Part shown: in pieces, positions 32,445-44,404 of the stretch
How the letters are laid out: the number at the start of each line of letters is the position of its first letter
Numbering within the stretch: the stretch's first letter is position 1
Assembly: GCA_026225945.1 (NCBI GenBank)
Contig: JAMJFZ010002500.1
Span: forward strand, 620,001-684,000
Direction: 5' to 3'
From: Cricetomys ansorgei
Taxonomy: Eukaryota > Chordata > Mammalia > Rodentia > Nesomyidae
Length of the DNA: 64,000 bases
The notes under the pieces: generated by a model
Database searches by the model: none
Told to the model about the DNA's origin: nothing
What the model saw: the letters and a program-made list of their open reading frames with translations, nothing else
Program-made: the position numbers and the translations under genes

Positions 32445-32750
32445 TGTGCCGCACTGACCTGACCACTGCAAGGAAAACACGACACGACTGGTTCCTTCTC
32501 AAGGCAGTTTAATCAGGAAGTTTATTACAAGAGAGACTGGCCCCGATCCCCAAGAGCAAGCCACTTATATACCCTGTGGTTCAAGCTGATAGGCTACCTC
32601 CGTAACACCTCATTTGCATAACCGCTTTGAGTGTCAGTTATGGGCGTGTCACAAAGGGCCAAGCTGTTCTCAACTGTAGCGCATGTGCAAAGCTGTTGTT
32701 TACTACTAAGCTGGCTGGAAGCCGGCGCCATCTCGGAATGGCGTCCTACA
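32445..32750 (-). repeat. 5' LTR of the provirus
   Basis: A 306-bp LTR with TG...CA ends. It has the octamer at 32612-32619, TATATA at 32567-32572 and the AATAAA complement at 32521-32526. It drives leftward transcription, toward Slamf7 and away from Cd48. It differs from the 3' LTR only within 32453-32468. Confidence 0.95.
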
Positions 32751-32756
32751 GCACAG
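32751..32756. repeat. Proviral target-site duplication, right copy
   Basis: GCACAG directly follows the LTR terminus TCCTACA and equals 24523-24528. Confidence 0.92.
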
Positions 32757-34845
32757 CTCAACTTCTCTATGTTCAAAGTTGCGTGAGTGTTGTCCTCTGC
32801 AGTGGGGCCCCCCTGTAAGTTTATGGAAAGCAATTCATCATCTTAGCAACAGCCTGGGTTGACTGGAGTTTTCCATGGGATTCCCTTAGGCAACAACTCA
32901 ATTGAATATAACTTAGCACCAGTATGGAAGTCTCATTTGGTGACAAGAGGTGGTCAGTTGGGACTCTGTCTCCTCCATTATTAGGAGACCTCATTAGGAT
33001 CGCCTTCATGTGTTTTAAGAAGTTTCCACCGCACTAGGTTTCTATATCATCCCTCAAATACCCCCAAATCTAGATGATTCTCCCTGCATTCCTTATTCCA
33101 CTCTATCTCCCATACTCCTCCCTACTTGTTCCCTTTCCCAACTGCCCCCAGCCCACCCACAAAATCAATTTTATTTCTCCATCCCAGGGAGTTCCATGTG
33201 TTTCCCCCTACTTCCTTCCTCTATACCTAATCTCTTTGGGTCTATGGATTGTAGCTTGGTTATTATTTATTTAGTGACTAATATCCACATATTTACATCC
33301 CATATTTATTTTTTCTGAGTCTGGCTTACCTCATTCAGGATGATTTTTTTTTTCTAGTTCCATTCATTTTCCTGGAAATTTCATGATGCCATTTTTTAAA
33401 CATCTGAGTAATAGTCTATTGTAAAAAGGTATCACATTTTCTTTATCCATTCTTCTACTGAGGAACATCTAGGTTTTTTCCAGTTTCTGGCTATTATGAA
33501 TAGAGCAGCAATAAACATGATTGAACAGGTATAAACCATCCTTTGGGTATATGCCTAAGAGTAGAGTAGCTGGATCTTGAGGTAGATGATTCTCATCTTT
33601 CTGAGGAACTGCCATGTTGATTTCCATAGTGCCTATACAAGTTTGCACTCCCACCAGCAATGGAGAAGTGTTCCCCTAATTCCTCATTCTTGCCAGCATG
33701 AGTTTTCACTAGTGTTGTTGATCTTAGCCACTCTGACAGGTGTAAGATGGAATATAAATTAGTTTTGATTTACATTTCCCTGATGGCTAATGATGTTGAA
33801 CATTTCTTTAAGTGTTTCTCAGCCATTTGAGTTTCTTCTACTAAGAATGCTCTATTTAGATCTGTACTTCATTTTTTAATTGGAGGTTTTGGTTTTTTGA
33901 TATCTAGCTTTTTGATATCTAGTTTTGTGAGTTTCAATGTATAAACATTGGATATTAGTCCTCTATCAGATGTGGAGTTAGTAAACATCTCTTTCCTATT
34001 CTGTAGGCTGCTGTTTTGTTCAAATGGTGGTGTCCTTTGCTATGCAGAAGCTTCTCAACTTCATGATGTCGTATTTATTAACTGTTGATCTTAGTGCTTG
34101 TGCTAATGGTGTCCTGTTCAGAAAGTCTCCTGTGTCAAGGAGTTCAAGGCTATTCTCCACTTTCTCTTCTATCAGGTTCAGTGTTTCTAGTTTCATGTTG
34201 AAGTCTTTGATCTATTTGGAGTTCAGTTTTGTGCATAGTGGTAAGTATGAATCTATTTTCATTTCTTCTGTATGTAGATAGCCAGCCTGACCAGCACCAT
34301 TTGTTGAAGACATTGTCCTTTTTTCCAGGGTGTATTTCTGGCTTCTTTATCAAAAATTGGGTGTTCATAGGTGTGTGAGTTTATGGCTGGGTCTTCAACT
34401 TGATTATATTGACCAATGTGTCTGTTTTTATGCTAATACCATTCTGTTTTTATTACTATAACTTTGTAGTACAACTTGAAATTGAGAAGGTGAGACCTCC
34501 AGCAGTTTTTGACTGTGCAGGATTACTTTAGCTATCCTGAATTTTTTTGTTTTTCCATATGAAACTGAAAATTGTCCTTTTAAGATGAAGAATCGTGTTG
34601 GAATTTAGGTATTATATAAAATCTGTAACAGCTTTTGGTAGAATGACCATTTTTACTATGTTAAAATTTTACTATGTTAAAATTAGTTTACTACTAATCC
34701 ATGAGCATATAAGATCTTTTTATCTGCTGATATTTTCTTCTTGATAATTTCTTTCTTCAAAGATTTGAACTTTTTATCATACAAGACTTTCATTTGTTTG
34801 GTTTGAGTTACCCCAACATATTTTATATTATTTGAGGTTATGTAT
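32751..34845 (-). mobile_element. L1 copy A, ORF2 segment
   Basis: It continues L1 copy A beyond the provirus and is collinear with 49690-51740 of copy B. Shared landmarks include GGCTGCTGTTTTGTTCAAATG versus GGCTGCTGCTTTGTCCAAATG and CTCCTGTGTCAAGGAGTTCA. No long ORF survives. Confidence 0.85.
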
Positions 34846-35630
34846 GTGGTTATTATGCGTGAAGTTATTATGTGTGGTTATTTTTAGTCACATGTAGGTC
34901 CAATAAAGAACAAAAAGCCTAATTCAAGATGCAAACCTCAAATCCATGAGAGCAGAGGGTCACAGTCTTGGTGAACTGAGTCTAAAGCTCACCTTTTTCA
35001 GGAGTTTTATTGATGAAAGGCAATGTTAATTGACTTTTTTGATACAAAGGTCTTCTTTGCATAATGAACAGAACCCTATAGCCCAAGGCCTCAGCTGGCC
35101 AACCAGGTGCCAAAGGTGCTTTAGGAACAAAGCCAAGTCAGAGGTGTTCCTCCATCTCTTTTCTGCTGAAAGCCATGAGGAGATAAGGCCTCTTCATTAA
35201 CAGTATCATAAATAAATGTCTTTGACACACAAGAATTTAGGGGCAGGTATTTAAAACAATAATTGCTTTAGTCAAGAGTTGCTATCAGGTACAGGCTACT
35301 TCTCAGGAAGCAGACATTAATAGTTACTGGAATCACAGGTTTTTACCAAGCTTACATTTGCAGAGAAGCTGTCTCCCACATCCTTCAGGAAGTAGCCCTT
35401 CCCCCAGCATCTCCTGCTGCAATTTAACAATTGCCTCCAAGTTACAGAAAACATGCATCAAATATCACAGGATATTTACAAGGATTTCCTCAAAGCTAAA
35501 GTGTGACCCATCACCAAACCATCCTACTATATGTCTAAAGTGTGACTTATCAATAAATCATCGCTCTCCACAGATAGTGCATGCAGCATCACAGTTTCTG
35601 AGGACAAGTTCAATGTCTTACTATAATTGT
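34846..35630. mobile_element. Unclassified about 780-bp insertion in L1 copy A
   Basis: L1 copy B is continuous where copy A carries this block. It contains an AATAAAG (34902) and the complement of AATAAA within TTTTATTGATG (about 35006), so LTR origin is possible. I could not define its ends or family. Confidence 0.5.
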
Positions 35631-36183
35631 GAAAAATGTTGTTTCCCTGATTTCTTTCTCAGACCATTTGTCATTTGTATATAGGAGGGCTACTAATTTT
35701 TTGTGAGTTAATTTTGTATTCAGCTACTTTCCTGAAAGTGTTTATCAGCTATAGGAGTTTCCCCAGTGAACTTTTAAGGTCACTTGTGTATTCTATGGTA
35801 ACTTCTACAAACAAAGATACTTTGACTTATTTTTTTCCAATTTGTATCCCCTTGATCTTCTTCAGTTGTATTATTGCTCTAGCTAAGACTTCAAGTAGTA
35901 TGTTGAATAGATATAGAATGAATGGACAGCCTTGTCTCGTTCCTAATTAGTGGAATTGCTTTGAGTTTCTTTCCATTTAAGTTGATGTTGGCCATAGGCT
36001 TGCTATAAGCTGCTTTTACTATGTTGAGGTATGTCCCTTGTATCCCTTATCTCTCCAAAACTTTTATCATGAAGGGGTGTTATATTTTGTCAAAGACCTT
36101 TCCTGCATCTAATTAAATGATCATGTTTTTTTTTCTTTCAGTTTATATATTGGATTACATTTATTGATTTCCTGTATATTGAA
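35631..36183 (-). mobile_element. L1 copy A, 5'-truncated end
   Basis: L1 similarity resumes at GATTTCTTTCTCAGACC (copy B about 51760) and ends near 36183. The element is therefore 5'-truncated within ORF2. Confidence 0.75.
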
Positions 36184-37432
36184 CCAAAGAGTTCTTAACC
36201 ACTGAGCCATTTCTGCTTCCTTTTTTGTATTGACAATTACTTCAGACTATTCCACATGCAGGTTCTTCTCCTTTATTTGCAGCCCTGACCTCTTTCTTCC
36301 GTCTTTCCGGGAAGCCTCTACTTCGATGGGTGGGGAGATGGTTTTGAGAAACCCCAGGGCTCGACTGGGCACACCCAGCTTACTTCCTGTACCTTGCCTA
36401 TCTTCTCATTTTACTCTACACCCTCTTCTTCAGTTCCTTTTTGTGATTTGATCTAAAACCTTCCATACCAAACTCCTCTTTAAAACCTTGGTCATTTGTT
36501 CCTGCCATATCTTTTTCTCCTAGTTCAAAGCTTTGCTGTCTCCATTGCTGGGGCACAGGCAGGGAAAACAGCAGGCACAGTGCAAAGAGACGTAAGAAAT
36601 AGGCTCGAAGCTGGTCAGAACTGATTTCTGGAGGGCACGAGCCAGACAATCTTGACATTTTTCTTCATGTAGAGAATACATGGGGAGTTCACTACAGCCG
36701 AAACACGACTTAGGGAAAGTCTGATCCTGAGTTTCAATAAGGTGCAAGTGTTGACGCCTGTCATGGCCACCTCACAGACCTCCAAGTGATCAGGAGGTTG
36801 GGAAATCTTGCCCTGTGCCAGACATTGAGTTGATCTGGTACCTTTTCCTGCTGACCCCTTGGGGTTATGGCTGCAAGAGTTCACAGGATGAAGATAATCC
36901 ATCTTATTTGTCACATCCATTCTGATAATCAGGAATATCTTTAATTCAGAAATGATTACTGTAGACATTGATTCATGTGGGGCTGGCTTAGAACTAAGAA
37001 GGGGTTAAAGCGTGCTTCGAACCCTAGAATTTTCACTCTGAGAGTGGTAGGAGTTTGGCCACTATTCTTCTTGCTCCGGCACCAAGACCCCAACTAGCAT
37101 AAGAGCTAGCAAAGCTCCTCCAGTGCTGCCATGTTTTATGACACTAGTCACTGATAAGATCCTGACTCTCCAAGGCATCTAGCCTGGTTGCTGCTTATCT
37201 GACCACGGTGGTTGACTGAGGGCCCTGGGCTAGACTTCTTTCTCTATATGCCCTTATAAAGTCTCTTACCCTGATCCTTGTGAGACCTTTGCTTAGCAAA
37301 GGAGGCTTTCCCAAGACTTTTGGCCGTGGCCATTACCCATATCTGGTTATGAGCCTGTGAATGGAGTTCTCCTAATATCACTGCCCTGGCCAATAGCATA
37401 CCACCACATGGGACAATTTCCTTCTCCCTCTA

Positions 37433-37433
<1 letters not shown>
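36184..37433. other. Intergenic, nothing recognised
   Basis: No gene, exon or clear repeat is supported, apart from a possible SINE scrap at about 36185-36220. Confidence 0.4.
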
Positions 37434-37468
<35 letters not shown>

Positions 37469-37472
37469 GTGC
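37434..37472. repeat. (GT)n microsatellite
   Basis: GT run with one GC interruption. Confidence 0.9.
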
Positions 37473-39020
37473 ATTTCAATAAACTGAGCTGTGCACACCT
37501 ACACTGCCTCCCAGGAGGTCTGTTCCAGTTGGTTCTCAGCTTCTGCCCAAGACTTTCTGGACCAGAATGGTTCCTAACTATGCAACTCCCTCTCCAAAGT
37601 TGCTTGGCTGCCCTGGAGAGGGAGCCAGGAAGCAGGGACCAACAGATTCAGGGAAGAGGACAGTTTATTCTTTGTCTAATTAAACCAGTTGTCCTTAGCT
37701 TAGAGCCCTGGAACTTTTTCGCCTCTGTACAATCTATTCTTAAACCTAGAACTGGAAGGCCTTCATACAATCTAGAACATTTAAACCTCTGTAAATCTAA
37801 AACGAAGACTTACTACTGACTGGGTTTACTCTCACTAGGTCCTTCTGAACTCTGACTCTTCTGATTAGACTCACTTCCTGTTTGGGCTCAAACGCTTCTC
37901 CAAGTTGTTGGTTCAAACTGACCTTTTGAGCCAGCTGACAGTTTCTGACGGAACTCTTCTGACTCTGGCAGACTCTTGACTGAGACTGAACTGCTCTGCT
38001 CAGATTCAAACTGACTCATTCTTCCGACCTAACACTGACTTCTTCTGCGGAGCTGCCTCTGTGTCTTTGTGCGTCTTCCTGAATTCTCACTGCCCCTCCT
38101 CCCCACTGCCTGCCTTAACTGACTGCTGTATCTGTCTCTCCTTTGAGCTGAAAGCTCACCTTTTCTATGATGAGAGTTGAGCGTGTCCTCCCTCACTCTG
38201 ACTCACTCTGCTAACTCTTACTCTGATTAGGCATTTTGTTTGCCTGACTCATCTTCAAAGTCACTTCCTGTCTGACACTGAATCCTGTTGGTTCCATGTC
38301 CATCCTAGCCCCCCCACCCCTGCCCCACACCATCACCACTACCAAGCTTTCTCTGCTCTGTCCCAGCCTCTGGCGTCTGGGTTTCTGCTGGGTTACCAGC
38401 CCTGGCCAGGAGCGGGGAAACCCATGCTGAAAGAGTGTCAGAAAAGCACAGGAAGAAAGGGACATGGGTTTCTTGGATTGGCCATGGACACTGATCCCAG
38501 AGCTGAGAACAAATGAACGAGATGCAAGTCCCGGGAGCCCTTCTGGTAGAAGCAGTACTCCCTTTAATTCAGAATCTCCTACCTATATCTTCTCCAGATG
38601 GGGAGGGCTCTGGGTATTCAGGGTGGGGAGGCACCTGGCCTCGTGGTCTCGCAGAGACAAAGAGGGAGGTTATCAGCCACAGGGCAGACAAGCACTTACT
38701 TGCCAAGTTACTTTCCCTTTTGCTTCTGTGAAACAGTCAATATTTAATATTTATCTGGGATCTCGTCAGGGCCAAAAGAGGAGGAGCTGCTGAACGCCCA
38801 ACTTGCTCACCTTCTGGGAGGGCAAGGAGCTTCCCAGCTGCTTCAACCCACTCCTCAGCCCCATGGTGATCCCACAGACTTCTTCTGAGCTCTGCTTCCT
38901 GTCTGCTTCCACACTGTTTCTCTCTTAAAGATTAAAGGTGTGGGTCACCACTGCCTTCTGAATAGTGGTTTTAAAGATGTTTGCTACCACTGCTTTACTG
39001 GGATTAAAGGTGTGTCAATG
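37473..39020. other. Intergenic, CTGACT-rich in part
   Basis: Between about 37810 and 38280 the sequence is rich in CTGACT and ACTCTGAC words, resembling degenerate tandem or retroviral-leader sequence. No gene is supported. Confidence 0.4.
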
Positions 39021-39177
39021 CTGGGCAGTGGTAGCATACACCTTTAATCCCAGAACTGAGGAGGCAGAGGCAGGCAGATCTCTGTGAGTTCAAGGCCAGC
39101 CTGGTCTACAGAGTGAGTTCCAGGACAGCCAGAGTTAAAACAGAGGAACCCTGTCTCGAAAAACTAAAAAAAAAAAA
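39021..39177 (+). repeat. B1 SINE, full length
   Basis: GCTGGGCAGTGGTAGCATAC, GAGGCAGAGGCAGGCAGATC, GCCTGGTCTACAGAGTGAGT and CCCTGTCTCG with an A tail show a well-preserved, fairly young B1. Confidence 0.92.
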
Positions 39178-39899
39178 GTGTGTCTACATACCATCTGAAC
39201 GTAGACCCTGGAATATAGACCTTTCCTGCCTTTCATACAGGCCTGTTCCTCTCCACACAGACTATAGATTTGCTATCTCAGGGACTATGAATTACTGATG
39301 AGTCCTCCCAAAGTGTCATGGGTAAGAAAAACAGTTCATTTAGACTCAATGAATTGGAATGAAAAATGGGCTCAAAATATCTGAAACCATAAGGATGAGA
39401 AAATCATTCTTTCAGGCCAAGTAATTGTTCCTGGTGATGTCCAGTAGGTAGAATGTGAAGGTTCTCACTGTGAATTTACCATAGAAGACCTGTAGGCTGG
39501 AGAAACCGGCCTATGGTGTGGATCTGGTCTTACAGACTTTCTGCTCTGCTCACCCATTCTTGAATGGGCACATCTATGTCTTAGTTCCTGAGTGAATTAC
39601 AATAATTGGGTTTGAAAATCAAAGGTATAGTAATACATATTATATTAAATACTGTGCTTTTTTGTGAGGAGAATGTTAATAGCTTCTTTGAGGCCCTACT
39701 TCCTTGGAAGTATTAAGGGTATTTGGTTGAAAATGTATACCTATGATTCTTGAGCCTTTACTCCCAGCACTCACTTCTATGAATTATAGGACAACCTGTC
39801 TACAACCAAGTTACAGAAAATAGAAACCCTCCCACCTGTTGGGATCCAGGTTACCCAGACTATGGAAGCTTCAGCTTGACAAGGTTCCTGGGCATCCGC
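39178..39899. other. Intergenic, nothing recognised
   Basis: No gene or repeat identified by eye. Confidence 0.4.
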
Positions 39900-41055
39900 T
39901 GTCGGGAACTGGAATTCCTTAACTGCTTTGCCCCTTTCTTGTCTTTACTGTACGGTGACATACGTTTTCTCATCAATAATAGGATCTGCATAGCCTAATA
40001 GTAATATCAAAATTAATCCCTGAGCTGGCCACTGTGGGCTGGAATGAAGCACAGCCATGCTATTCAGAAGTAAATTGTAATCACATCCAGACTTCCAAGT
40101 CCTGGAACTTGAGAGCAACCCAGGTTTATTGCAAGTGCATCATAAAGCTATTCCTGGAGTAAACGCTGATCTTCCCAGGAAGAGATAAGCCTTAGTAGAT
40201 AGAAGCCAGAGAGCTTAGTTAGAAAGCTAGTGCACCTGGAAAGACAAGCAGACAATTAGCCCTTCACTAATGAAGAATATAGCAAGCCTGCACCAACTTA
40301 AAAGTAAACATTCCCAGGACTTAAAGAGAAAAAATAGCCTTCAACCTAGCCAGGCCACCAGATAAGACTAGAAATTTAGAGCTTTGACTCAGAAGAATAG
40401 ATACATACCAAGGAACAAAAAAACCATAAAATCTTCCCTTGGCAGTGACATCCCTACCATCCACTAATTGATCTTGTATTGTTTACTCTTTGGTGAGAAC
40501 TGAGAAACCTTGAAGCCTGCAGCCAAGGAGGGAAGACACCTTCGAACTGGTTCCTGTTTGAGATATGCCCGAGATCTGCATCCTTTGATAAGCATTCCTG
40601 TAGTCTGCCACTTAAGCTACAGAAAAGTCTTGGTCAGAGGATAAGAGGACAAGAAGAAGAACAACGGACCACGAGAGACGAGAAGGAGGACGACGACTAG
40701 AGACAGAGACAGACAGACAGGAGAGACGAGAGGAATGAACTGAGAGGATAGATTGCAAGGCCTAGAGAGTTGGATTGCTAGCTTAGAGAAACTTTGTTTT
40801 ATTCCCTTAATGTGCACATTGCTATTTTCTTTGATTTTATTCTTTGCTTTTCTTTATCTTTCTTTAATTTACTATTAAAGAAGCGCTCTTGCGTGTCATA
40901 ATCACCATAAGACGTATTCTATGTGTCTTATTAAAGGGCTTTAAGCTTGCCAACTAAGGGTCCCATAGAAGAGTGAGGTACTGTGCTCACTCGTCGCTAG
41001 TTTCGATTGTTTACCCTCCTTCGTGGAAGCTGAGGAGCCCATCTCGGGAACTGGA
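39900..41055 (+). repeat. LTR-like segment adjoining the Cd48 promoter
   Basis: The block begins TGTCGGGAACTGGA and ends near a second TCGGGAACTGGA at 41044-41055. It is purine-rich at 40600-40740 (GACGAGAAGGAGGACGACG). It then has a T-rich part and an ATTAAAG (40873) followed by a GT/CT-rich region, as in LTR R-U5 sequence. It ends about 170 bp upstream of the Cd48 start codon. The boundaries and family are uncertain. Confidence 0.4.
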
Positions 41056-41225
41056 GCTGGACTCAGACCCTGCACCCACCTTCCTGCTATCGCGTCTGAA
41101 AAGAGAAACAAACCACCTCCCCATTCAACTTCCGGTTTTTGCATTTTTGTTTCTCAATGAAGGAAAGTTGGCCTGCCTTCTCTCACCATCGTCTCCAGTG
41201 TTCCTGGGAAGCTTTGCAAAGTAGC
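41056..41225 (+). promoter_or_regulatory. Cd48: Cd48 proximal promoter and 5'UTR
   Basis: The sequence immediately upstream of the Cd48 ATG has no good TATA box. It contains an ETS-type ACTTCCGG at 41128-41135 and a weak RUNX-like AACCACC at about 41110, as expected for a haematopoietic promoter. The transcription start is not defined. Motifs are seen; function is inferred. Confidence 0.45.
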
Positions 41226-41298
41226 ATGTGCTTCAGAAAATGGGAATGGTGTCTGGTCCTGGAACTGCTACTGCTGCCTCTGGTAACCGGAATTCAAG
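41226..41298 (+). CDS. Cd48: Cd48 exon 1, signal peptide
   Basis: ATG at 41226 has A at -3 and encodes [20 protein letters not shown] followed by TGIQ plus one base. The donor GTAGTT starts at 41299. The leucine-rich leader is very like rodent CD48 signal peptides. This ATG is the first in the exon and is followed directly by the hydrophobic core. Confidence 0.92.
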
Positions 41299-44200
41299 GT
41301 AGTTTCCACTAATTGTCTGCCTGTGGTTGTGCGCTGAAGACATGGCCAGCCGGGAAACGGGAGATGGGACACAGCTCAACCCTGGAAATGGGTGGGCTCT
41401 TCAGTTGGTGGGTGCTTCCATGCTGGCAGCAGGGTAAGGCTTGGGGTGGGGTGTAGAGCATTCCTTAGCCCTGGAAAATCAGGTCCTATCTCTTTTCACA
41501 AGCGGACATGAGAAACCGGACTTGGGGGGATGGGGAAGTAGGACCCTTGTAATGCACTCCATGGCTACTGATCTGTGAAATTACAGGAAAGTATTTTTAA
41601 GTAAGAGAACGCTCTCTGCTGAGGGGGGGGGGGTGCCCCATTTTTAGTTGCCATGTTTTATGTTCAGAATCAATGTGTTCCTTTAGGTGTTAGGAACTTT
41701 ATTTATGGAGAGAGCCCTGCTCTGGGCTAAAATAAAAGGTAATTGACTGTGTCAGAGCCAGATCCAAATTGTAGGAAACTTACAACAGGCTGCTCTGTGT
41801 GGCATCTGAATGAGGAGCTGAGAAGCCAGGTTGCCTCTCTAACAAAGGAGTGTGAAATAACCCAGTTATGTTGTGTAAAGGTCCATTCCTAAGGGCCTGA
41901 GCTCCTTTTCCTACTACAGCTGCCTAGTCATCTTTGTCCCGGGCCAGCTGAGAAGGAATTGAGCCTTTGCCTCTCAAGCTATTTCCCCAAGTAAATATGT
42001 TTCACATAAAGGGCTTTAATTTCAGTATCATGGGTAAAAAAGGAGTAAAATGAACGACGGAGTTACAGGGCATGGAAATACTGAGATGGCATCCGAGTCT
42101 TAGGGAGGTGAGCTATTCCTATGAGGAGGAGAGTTGACTGATCACTCATTCCGGGCTTTTCTGATTGGCAATGCTGGTACAGACTATCTGGAGGGCCCTT
42201 TGAAACTATGCTGACCACCGTGGGCTGATTCAGCTCATAGGACAGTGTTAAAGCCATTCAAGTCAGGGCTGATCTGAAGCGCTAGTCAACTGTTGAGACT
42301 CAGCGGGCTGAACTTAACTTTGTTGTTTGCCTAGAAAGAAGCATTCCTCTCTTAACTCTAAGCCTCTCTGTCTAGAATTCTTGGCATCCTCAACTCCTCC
42401 TGCCTCACCACAGGCTTCCATTTCTGAGCATCTTCCTCCTGGAAGCCCTAGGGTTCAGGTTGCAGCTTATGGCTTGTTTCTATCTCCTTGAGCTCAGTAT
42501 CCTGCTTCTCACAGGACACAGTCCCTGGAGCACTTGCCCAGTAAATAACTGTTAAATAAATGAAGGAGTAACTTCAAAATCTTTCTTTTGGTCTGCATGG
42601 CCATAACTGCATGAGGGTTTGACTAGCTTTTCTTTTTTAATGTTTCTCTTCAGGGTAACGTTCAAGAAGCCCTCTTCATAATTCTTCCCTCACCCATCCT
42701 TTGGCTTCCTTAAGCTGTCCGTTTCAAAGCAAGTATTCAGAATTCCTTCTGACGCTATTGAGGCTTCTTTGAGTGACATTTTGCTCTCTACCTACAAGTA
42801 AAAGGTGCACTGCAAATGGAATTATCCTGGGAGCCAGAGGAGACGTTTCTGTCTCGGCTTCGTCCCGTAGGGCATGTTTTATGCTGCAGTTTCCTCCACT
42901 CTGAAGTGGGCATGGCACCATACTTTCTATGTCTCTGAGGGACTTCTAGTCAAATTCAATGAAATTTTAAAATGTAAAGACACATTCAGAACACACATGC
43001 ACATTAGACAGATGGGAGTGGGGGATATGCATAAATGAACTCTCGGGCCCCAAACTCTTGCCTGTACTCCAGATCTGAATTTCTGTTCTTTTTTTTTAAG
43101 CATCTACCCTAGACTTTCCAGACACGCATTTGAAATTTGACTCACAATTTTTGTTCTGACTCTCTGTTGCTGTTCAGTGAACCCTCACAGCACTAGTACC
43201 GAAAATAACAGCTTTAACAAATTTAACTCATGAGTTAGAGGTGGGTTTCACTTGGTACTTTTCATTCAAGGCCTCTCACCTACTTTCAGGCAAAATCCTG
43301 GTGGAGCCTAGAGTCATTTGAAAGGCATTTTTCATTCACTTGGCCAGTGATAGACTGGAGAAAAGTCAAGACAGCTATGAGCCTGGCACCCCCCAGCTGC
43401 AGTCTCCTACAGTTACTTAAGACAAATAAAAAACAAATAATAAATAAATAAATAATAATGGCCAATACTGCCCGCTATTTCTTACTTAGTCTTTGGAAGT
43501 CACACCTCAACATCCTGTTCTCTGAGGTAGTCATGAAGGTCTATCCAGCTTCAAGAAGAGGGGGTTTATTATTGTTGTTCTTATTGAGACAGGGTTTTTT
43601 GTAGCCCAGCCTGGGCTCACATTTGCTGTGTAACTGAGAACAACCTTGAAATCCTTATATTACTGCCTCTACTTCCCAAATTCTGGGATTATAGTCTTGA
43701 GCCATCAGCAGCATACCTGGCCTCCAGGGGAACCTGAATCCCATCTGCTAATGGGAGGGGTGTTAAAAATGTAATTGGGAGATAGGGCCTCTGACATGTC
43801 AAACACTCTATCATTGAGTTATACAGCCTCAGCCCCAACTTAAAAAAAAAAAAAAAACATTTTTAGCCAACTGTGGTGCCACACACCTTTAATCCCAGCA
43901 TTCAGGAGGCAGAGGCAGAGGCAGTTGGATCTCTGTGAGTTCGAAGCCAGCTTGGTCTACATAACAAGTTCCAAGACAGTCAGAATTATATAATAGAGAG
44001 ACCCTGTCTCAAAACAAAACAAAAAAAAAAAAAAAAAAAACAAGGTAAAAAAATAATTTCTCTCCCCCATCAATTCTTCTGTCCTTTCATTGTTCCCTGG
44101 TTCATTTAATAGTACATCCATTTGTTCAGTTTCTCAAGTTAGAATTCCAGTAATTATCCTCAGTTCTGTTCTTTCCCTTGGCTCTCATAACCAATGCCCG

Positions 44201-44360
44201 AATTCATCTACCTCCATTGACTGGCACCCTAGACCAAAGAACCACTTTCTGTTGTTACCAATAGCACCACTTACCAATCCTAACTGCTTTTGGTCCAAAG
44301 GTACCTAGCTGATTCTGAATACTGCCATTGGTTTAAATTTTCTTAAATAGTTACGTTTTT

Positions 44361-44404
<44 letters not shown>

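Larger units (their letters stand above)
24529..32750 (-). mobile_element. Class II betaretrovirus-like provirus, defective
   Basis: An 8222-bp endogenous retrovirus on the minus strand. In transcription order it has a 5' LTR (32445-32750), tRNA-Ile-type primer site, leader, gag, dUTPase-protease with G-patch, pol (RT, RNase H, integrase), env, polypurine tract and 3' LTR (24529-24833). The flanking 6-bp GCACAG copies (24523-24528, 32751-32756) and the uninterrupted paralogous L1 near 49690 prove insertion. The gag-to-pro and pro-to-pol frame relations are both -1, as in betaretroviruses; the dUTPase domain and CX7C-type env transmembrane subunit agree. gag has a frameshift, dUTPase and integrase each an in-frame stop, and env a frameshift, so it is not an intact virus. 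LTR near-identity indicates recent insertion. I cannot name the family. Confidence 0.95.
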
